From: Pseudomonadota bacterium
Lineage (GTDB): Bacteria; Pseudomonadota; Gammaproteobacteria; Steroidobacterales; Steroidobacteraceae
Length of the DNA: 64,000 bases
Assembly (NCBI GenBank): GCA_023417315.1
Contig: JAEZFW010000072.1
Span: forward strand, 166,558-230,557
Direction of reading: 5' to 3'
A program made the translations under genes and the position numbers. Positions 58,771 through 64,000 of the stretch are shown in pieces. The first letter of the stretch is position 1. Each line of letters starts with the position of its first letter. Below the pieces are notes generated by a model, which was not told where the DNA came from, ran no database searches, and saw nothing but the letters and a program-made list of their open reading frames with translations.

Positions 58771-60105
58771 CACAGCCGTGAATTCCACTCGATTGTTGAG
58801 TGCAGCGGCCTTGTTCCAGTCACCGGCGCTGAGCTTGTCTTGGTTCGGGTCGGGATAAGGCGTCGCTGGCTGACGTCCAGCGTGCTGCACTTCGACGACG
58901 AGCGAGTCTGAGGAACTGCTGCGAAGCGAGGAGAGCAGGTTGGCGAATGCGAGCGATTGCCGTTGTGGCGCGCTCATCGTCTCGTCGATAGGATTCCCGA
59001 CGACATCGCAGCGCTTGAACGGCAACTCGTCGGCAGCGAGGGAGTAACCTTCGAAGCCATTCCCGGTCAGGCAGAATTCGCCGGAGTACGTGGTGACGCG
59101 AATCTTGCCCTCGAACTCCTGTGCGCGCAGGTCCGTAATCAGAGCGCGCAAGCGCTCGAGCCTCGCGCCCGAAAGCGGAACCTCGCCGTAAGGCACGAGC
59201 TCGGACTGAACGTTCGAGCCTTGCGATGCGATGCTCGCTCGCAGTGCAGCTTGTGCTTTCGCGGCATTACGGAGCTCGTCGATTTGCGCCTGCTGCTCCT
59301 GAATGATCGCCGTGAGCTTCATATTCGATTGCGCCACGGCGCGCGCTGAATCCACACTTCTCGCGTACAGAACGCCGAGGACAAGAGCCGGGAGCAGCGC
59401 GAGCGCACCGATAGCCGCGATGAGAGGCCAGGGCCTGCTGCTCGGAGGCGGTTCGGGGGGCAAAGGCGCCATGCTCTTGTGTTCGACTTCGGCGGCAGGT
59501 TGTTTGTGCTCGTTCGCCAAGCGCCTTGCGAACGATTCCAGGCTCGCGAGCACGAACCTGCGCATCTCGGACGCGTGCTCGTGCAAGAGCGGTGCAACGG
59601 CACTGCGGATCGCAGTCTCGAGCTCGCCCACGCTCGGACGCCGCGGCGATTCGACCTGAATTGTCGGCGCGACATCGTCGTTCGCGGCGACGACTCGATG
59701 TTCGCGCCGGTCTGGCAGTAGACGCAGTTGATACAGCACCTTCGAAACATCGGACTGCTTGACCGTCTTCGGCAGTACACCGACTGCGCCGAGCGCTCGA
59801 GCCTGACTCAAGTACAGTTCGCCTTCTTGCGAGGTGTACATGACGACCGGGATTGTCGAGGTTTCGGGATTGCCCTTGATCGCCTGAACCGCTTGGAAGC
59901 CGTCCATGCCGGGCATGAGGTGATCCATGAAGATCACGTCTGGGCGATTCTGACGGAGATATTCGAGCCCTTGCTCCGCCGACTCGGAAGAATCCACGAG
60001 CAATCCATAGCCCTCGAGCATGCGACCGAGGATGACGCGCGCCGAGCGAGAGTCATCGACGATCAAAGCACGCTTCGGGAGGTGTCGCGACGGCTCGACA
60101 GACAT
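58747..60105 (-). CDS. Membrane-anchored receiver protein with periplasmic OmpA-like domain
   Basis: A 452-aa protein of unusual layout. A cytoplasmic receiver domain (about 10-130) has its Asp in VIFMDHLMPGMDG and Lys in LPKTVK. A linker and helix precede one transmembrane segment (PLIAAIGALALLPALVLGVLY, about residue 230). A coiled coil (IIQEQQAQIDELRNAAKAQ) and a C-terminal OmpA-like fold end in DWNKAAALNNRVEFTAV. It could couple cytoplasmic phosphorylation to a peptidoglycan-facing domain. ATG 60105 is chosen; the frame is open to 60243. No SD. The C-terminus lies in a repeat arm. Confidence 0.78.
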   Translation of the reverse strand: MSVEPSRHLPKRALIVDDSRSARVILGRMLEGYGLLVDSSESAEQGLEYLRQNRPDVIFMDHLMPGMDGFQAVQAIKGNPETSTIPVVMYTSQEGELYLSQARALGAVGVLPKTVKQSDVSKVLYQLRLLPDRREHRVVAANDDVAPTIQVESPRRPSVGELETAIRSAVAPLLHEHASEMRRFVLASLESFARRLANEHKQPAAEVEHKSMAPLPPEPPPSSRPWPLIAAIGALALLPALVLGVLYARSVDSARAVAQSNMKLTAIIQEQQAQIDELRNAAKAQAALRASIASQGSNVQSELVPYGEVPLSGARLERLRALITDLRAQEFEGKIRVTTYSGEFCLTGNGFEGYSLAADELPFKRCDVVGNPIDETMSAPQRQSLAFANLLSSLRSSSSDSLVVEVQHAGRQPATPYPDPNQDKLSAGDWNKAAALNNRVEFTAVPSDEVTE

Positions 60106-60236
60106 GAGTGGAGTCACGAACGTTCTTGTGGGCCAGGATTGTAGATGACGTAGGGTAAGCGTTACGCGGTCCGGGCTCAACGCGCGCGCATACATTGGTG
60201 CGTAGGCGCTTGGCGACAGCGCGCGGTACGTTCGCG

Positions 60237-60356
60237 CGGCCAACCGGCCACTGGCAACTGGCTGCTGGCCAGAAAGGAACCTCGCGGGCGCTCCAATGCC
60301 TGTTCTTTTCTGAGTCTCATGTCTTGCCGATGGCCAGTTGGCCAGTCAGCCGCAGA
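60237..60356. repeat. Inverted ACTGGCCAG arrays
   Basis: 60238-60273 (GGCCAACCGGCCACTGGCAA...) faces 60329-60354 (GATGGCCAGTTGGCCAGTCA...). It fills part of the 348-bp divergent gap before the EF-G-like gene; no gene is there. Confidence 0.75.
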
Positions 60357-60453
60357 GCAGGCTGGGTCTGCTCCACCCTAGTCACTATCCGCAATCTGCC
60401 CCGCAGCAAGACCGGCGTATTCTCAACCGGGCACGGTTGGGAGGGCGGCTCCG

Positions 60454-62499
60454 ATGGCGTATTCGACGGCGGACATTCGCAACATTGCCCTGGTCGGACC
60501 CGCGGGTGCCGGCAAGACGCTTCTCGCGGAGGCGCTATTGCTCGAAAGCGGCGCGATTCGAGCGCGGGGAAGTCTGGAGCGCGGAACGACCGTCTGCGAT
60601 TTCGATCCCCAGGAACGCGCGCTACAACATTCGCTCGATGCCGCCATCGTCCATTTCGATCTGAACGGCTGCCACATCAATCTCATCGACACGCCCGGCA
60701 CCGCGGACTTCGTGGGTCGCTCGTTATCGATGCTCGAAGCTGTGGAAACCGCTGCGATCGTCGTGAGTGCAGTGACGGGCATCGAACCGGTCACGCAACG
60801 GATGATGGAGTTCGCGCGTGATCGCGAGCTCTGCCGAGTCATCATCATCGACAAGATCGACGCGCGCGATGCGGATCCCGAACGCGTGCTCGCCGAGTTG
60901 CGCGAAACGTTCGGCCGCGAGTGTCTGCCGCTCAACCTGCCTGCGAAGGGGCGAGCTGAAGTCATCGATTGTTTCTTCGAGCCTGGCGATGGGGAGCCCG
61001 AGTTCGGCTCGGTTGCCGCCGCACATACCGAGATCATCGATCAAGTGGTCGAGGTCGACGAGAAGTTGATGGCGTTGTACTTGGAGCAGGGCGAGGAGCT
61101 CACGCCGGAGCAACTGCACGATCCATTCGAACAAGCGCTGCGCGAAGGCCATCTGATCCCGGTATGTTTCGTGTCGGGAGAAACGGGCGCGGGTGTGCGC
61201 GAGTTGCTGCAGATCCTCGCGCGGCTCATGCCGAACCCCCTGGAGGGCAATCCACCGCCGTTCCTGCGTGGCGAAGGACAGCAAGCCGAGCGCGTGAGCG
61301 TCACGCATAGTGAAGATGATCATGTGATCGCGCATGTGTTCAAGGTGAACATCGATCCCTTCGTCGGCCGACTCGGCATCGTGCGCGTGCATCAGGGCTC
61401 GCTGCGGTCCGGTGCGCAACTCTTCGTCGGCGATGCACGCAAGCCCATCAAGGTCGCGCACATCTATCAGCTGCAAGGCAAGGATCATGTCGAGATCCCG
61501 CGTGCGCTGCCCGGCGACATCTGCGCGATCCCTAAGATCGACGATCTGCAGTTCGATGCAGTCCTCCACGATTCTCACGATGAGGATCACTATCACTTGA
61601 AGTCGATCAGCTTTCCGCCCGCGATGGCTGGACTTGCGATCGAGCCGGAACGACGCGGCGAGGAGCAGAAGCTGTCCGATGCGCTCCACAAGCTGATGGC
61701 CGAAGATCCCTGCGTGCGTGTCGAGCATCATGCGAGCGCGAACGAGACGGTTCTCTATGGAATGGGCGATCTGCATCTGCGCATGCTGCTCGAGCGCATG
61801 GCCGAGCGCTACGGCGTGCGCTGCAAGACGCACGTGCCGAGCATCCCGTATCGGGAAACCATCACGCGTCCTGCCGAAGGTCATCATCGACACAAGAAGC
61901 AAACGGGCGGCGCGGGACAGTTTGGCGAAGTGTTCCTGCGAGTCGAACCGCTCGCGCGCGGGCAAGGTTTCGAGTTCGTGGACGAGGTCGTCGGAGGCGC
62001 GATTCCCTCGCAGTTCATTCCCGCTGTCGAGAAAGGCATCCGCCAAGTGCTCGATGAAGGGGTGATCGCGGGATACGCATTGCAGGACGTTCGTGCGATC
62101 GTCTACGACGGCAAGCATCATTCGGTGGATTCGAAGGAAGTCGCGTTCATCGCCGCAGGCCGTCGTGCGTTTCAGAACGCGATTCGCGATGCCGCGCCAA
62201 TCGTGATCGAGCCTGTCGTCAAGATCGAAGTGACCGCACCGAGCGCGTCCACGGGTGACATCACCGGTGACCTCGCAACTCGTCGTGGCCGCGTGAGCGG
62301 GAGTCATGCGCTCGCCGGGCATCGCACTCGAATCAGTGCGCTGGTTCCGCTCGCGGAGATCGCCGAATATCAGTCGCGTCTGAAGTCACTCACCGGAGGG
62401 GAGGGTGCCTACACGATGGAGCTCAGTCACTACGACCCGGTACCGCCGAGAAAGCAGCAGGAGCTGATGAGCGCGTACAAGAAGGTGGAAGAGGACTGA
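60454..62499 (+). CDS. EF-G-like translational GTPase
   Basis: The 681-aa product has the five EF-G domains: P-loop GPAGAGKT (residues 15-22), switch II DTPGTADF, G4 motif, then beta-barrel and domains III-V ending in GAYTMELSHYDPVP. It is the divergent EF-G-2-like group rather than canonical FusA. The G4 motif, normally NKxD, reads DKID here (IIIDKIDARD), an Asn-to-Asp change at a guanine-contacting position. It may bind nucleotide weakly or differently. Function is inferred as a ribosome-associated GTPase. It is isolated, with no str operon around it. Confidence 0.85.
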   Translation: MAYSTADIRNIALVGPAGAGKTLLAEALLLESGAIRARGSLERGTTVCDFDPQERALQHSLDAAIVHFDLNGCHINLIDTPGTADFVGRSLSMLEAVETAAIVVSAVTGIEPVTQRMMEFARDRELCRVIIIDKIDARDADPERVLAELRETFGRECLPLNLPAKGRAEVIDCFFEPGDGEPEFGSVAAAHTEIIDQVVEVDEKLMALYLEQGEELTPEQLHDPFEQALREGHLIPVCFVSGETGAGVRELLQILARLMPNPLEGNPPPFLRGEGQQAERVSVTHSEDDHVIAHVFKVNIDPFVGRLGIVRVHQGSLRSGAQLFVGDARKPIKVAHIYQLQGKDHVEIPRALPGDICAIPKIDDLQFDAVLHDSHDEDHYHLKSISFPPAMAGLAIEPERRGEEQKLSDALHKLMAEDPCVRVEHHASANETVLYGMGDLHLRMLLERMAERYGVRCKTHVPSIPYRETITRPAEGHHRHKKQTGGAGQFGEVFLRVEPLARGQGFEFVDEVVGGAIPSQFIPAVEKGIRQVLDEGVIAGYALQDVRAIVYDGKHHSVDSKEVAFIAAGRRAFQNAIRDAAPIVIEPVVKIEVTAPSASTGDITGDLATRRGRVSGSHALAGHRTRISALVPLAEIAEYQSRLKSLTGGEGAYTMELSHYDPVPPRKQQELMSAYKKVEED

Positions 62500-62517
62500 G
62501 GTGAGCTCGCCCGTCCT

Positions 62518-62655
62518 CGCCAACTGGCTAACTGGCTCACTGCCACTGGCAACTGGCCAGAGACGGACATTCGGAAGGGGGCTCGCTCGCTAAGGAATGG
62601 CGCTGCTCGGCTTTACTTTCTGGCTAGTAGCCAGTGGGCCAGTCGGCCAATCAGC
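62518..62655. repeat. Inverted ACTGGCCAG arrays, second copy
   Basis: 62518-62562 (GCCAACTGGCTAACTGGCTC...) faces 62620-62655 (CTGGCTAGTAGCCAGTGGGC...). It lies between the convergent EF-G-like and LacI genes. Same unit as 60237-60356, so the arrays flank the EF-G gene on both sides. Confidence 0.75.
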
Positions 62656-62659
62656 AGCG

Positions 62660-63742
62660 TCAGCGCTGTTCTTCCTGCGTGACCGGCTCAGTCTTCACTT
62701 TCGTTCCGGCCTTCGGCGTGCGTAGTGGAGCCGTGGACTCACGACAGACCAAGCGGTGATCGAGTCGGGCTGGCTTCGGGATCTCGCCGGTCTCCAGCAT
62801 CTGGAGCAGCAAGTTCGTGGCGGTGTATGCAAGGTCGTACGTAGGCTGATGAACCGTGGTGAGTCGCGGCCACACGGTTCGGGCGATGTAAGTGTCGTCG
62901 AAGCCCGCGACCGATAGATCCGCTGGTACATCGATTCCGAGCTCATGCGCGGCCATCAGCACACCGGCCGCCATATCGTCGTTGCTCGCGAAAATCGCCG
63001 TGGGCGGTTGCGGGCAAGTAAGCAGCTCGCGCGCGGCTTCGAGCCCCGATTCGAAAACGAAGTAGCCTTGCTTGAGAAGCTGCGGCTCGATCGGCACGCC
63101 ATGCGCTTGCATAGCACCCTTGAAACCGCGCAGACGTTGACTGCTCGCAATGTGGTCTGGGTGACCGATGATGAACGCGATGCGCCGGTGCCCGAGGCCG
63201 AGCAGGTACTCGGTCATCTCGCGAGCCGCGCCTTCGTCGTCCATGTCGGCGAACGGAGATTCGTGCTCGAACTCGTTCGGAGCGATGCGCACGAAGGGGA
63301 TCGCACGCCGCTCGAGTGTCTTGATGAGATCGACGGATTCGCTGAGCGGCGCCGTCACGATGAGCCCATCCAGATGGGTCTGGTCGACCAATCCGAGCAC
63401 ATCGCGCTCCATCTCCTCGCCCTTGCCAATCACCTGATGACTCAGCAACTGGAAACGGCCCTCGCGGCAGCGCGCGCGTGCGCCATGCAGAACGTCGACG
63501 ATGTAGTTCGCGCTCGGATTCTCGTACACGAGGCCGATCAGATACGAGCGGCGGCCGGCGAGGCTGCGGGCTGAAAGGCTCGGGTGATAGTTGAGTTGCT
63601 TGACGATCTCGAGCACGCGCGTACGCGTTTCTTCGCGCACGTTGGGCTCGTTGTTCAATACACGGGAGACCGTCTTGATGGCGACGCCTGCCGCAAGGGC
63701 GACGTCGTTTATCTTTGCTCTTCGATTCGGTGGCTTCGTCAT
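62660..63742 (-). CDS. LacI-family transcriptional regulator
   Basis: The 360-aa product has an N-terminal helix-turn-helix KINDVALAAGVAIKTVSRVLN and a hinge helix SARSLAGRRS, then a periplasmic-binding-protein-like sensor (IGLVYENPSANYIVD, GLIVTAPLSES, FASNDDMAAGVLMAA, SVAGFDDTYIARTVWP). It should control sugar uptake or degradation genes beyond the window. Start ATG 63742 follows the family pattern. Confidence 0.92.
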   Translation of the reverse strand: MTKPPNRRAKINDVALAAGVAIKTVSRVLNNEPNVREETRTRVLEIVKQLNYHPSLSARSLAGRRSYLIGLVYENPSANYIVDVLHGARARCREGRFQLLSHQVIGKGEEMERDVLGLVDQTHLDGLIVTAPLSESVDLIKTLERRAIPFVRIAPNEFEHESPFADMDDEGAAREMTEYLLGLGHRRIAFIIGHPDHIASSQRLRGFKGAMQAHGVPIEPQLLKQGYFVFESGLEAARELLTCPQPPTAIFASNDDMAAGVLMAAHELGIDVPADLSVAGFDDTYIARTVWPRLTTVHQPTYDLAYTATNLLLQMLETGEIPKPARLDHRLVCRESTAPLRTPKAGTKVKTEPVTQEEQR

Positions 63743-63950
63743 CGGGTTCGTTCCGCAGTCGGAAGCGCAGCCACGGCACGCCTATCGGAAGTTGCCCCCG
63801 AACGACCCCCCGCTACTGCCGGTAACGACCCCTGCTTGGTCGTTCCACAGCTCCTGACTTTATGCGCTTCAACATACAGGAAAACGTCATGGAGTGCTGG
63901 GATGTCGTTCGGCTTGACTAAATCTGGCGGTGCTCTCCTACGGAAGCAGC

Positions 63951-63980
63951 GGGCAGGGGGCCCATGGGGCCCCCCTGCCC
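63951..63980. repeat. GC-rich near-perfect palindrome
   Basis: GGGCAGGGGGCCC and its complement GGGCCCCCCTGCCC flank a 3-base loop (ATG). It is upstream of the LacI gene in a gap that continues past the window. No T-run follows, so a terminator role is uncertain. Confidence 0.45.
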
Positions 63981-64000
63981 GGTTCACGGGAGCGCAATAA

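Noticed and set aside
60724..62322. 532-codon frame antisense to the EF-G-like gene
   Set aside because: His/Arg/Asp-rich composition typical of an antisense shadow of a GC-rich gene; no domain or SD.

Overview
The window is 64 kb of GC-rich chromosomal DNA from a Gram-negative bacterium, most likely a gammaproteobacterium near the Nevskiales/Steroidobacterales. This placement is an inference from the gene families present: DUF2058, RsmC and RsuA types, periplasmic TPR proteins, TonB-dependent receptor, bactofilin, PQQ-relay proteins and a Shewanella-type borosin methyltransferase. I see no rRNA, tRNA, CRISPR array, transposase or phage genes. Genes are densely packed, and many are translationally coupled by 4-bp overlaps.

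Region by region. 1-7.7 kb: a periplasmic TPR protein cut by the window edge, a sialate O-acetylesterase, RsmC and RsuA type rRNA modification enzymes, and a PLP aminotransferase. The last four are separated by three copies of a ~310-bp composite inverted repeat. 7.7-12.7 kb: a membrane diguanylate cyclase, then a split borosin RiPP locus. That locus has an 82-aa precursor (9685-9933), two SonM/OphM-like TP-methylases and a coupled GNAT acetyltransferase. 13-20.5 kb: DUF2058 and DUF1653 proteins, then a signalling block (YfiR-like protein, hybrid kinase, REC-kinase, TonB-dependent receptor). 22.1-28 kb: a seven-gene stressosome-like operon (RsbR, RsbS, RsbT, SpoIIE phosphatase, hybrid kinase, REC-HisKA_2 kinase, single REC). 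28-35.5 kb: GT2 and ArnT-like glycosyltransferases, a DUF819 membrane protein, a haem-containing lipoprotein and a TonB-family protein. 35.5-37.9 kb: a quinoprotein relay operon (metallohydrolase, SoxYZ-like carrier, CXXCW rhodanese). 38-49.5 kb: SH3 protein, glutathione peroxidase, GGDEF/EAL protein, M15 peptidase, SDR, MgtC/DUF4010 protein, HD protein and an inactive/active M16 peptidase pair. 50-64 kb: bactofilin, a large PQQ sugar dehydrogenase-like lipoprotein, UgpQ, an FGGY kinase, an alpha/beta hydrolase with a saccharopine dehydrogenase-like protein, a membrane-anchored REC protein, an EF-G-like GTPase and a LacI regulator.

Two signals stand out. The first is the borosin locus, which predicts a backbone N-methylated peptide. 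One methylase keeps the Tyr/Arg/Tyr/Tyr active-site set; the second has lost three of the four residues. The second is structural. Nearly every intergenic gap holds an inverted pair of arms, each arm made of degenerate short tandem repeats (7-mer, about 9-mer or about 19-mer). The sequence differs from gap to gap but the architecture is constant. Several genes have recruited these arms as stop codons, C-terminal tails, ribosome-binding sites or signal-peptide cores.
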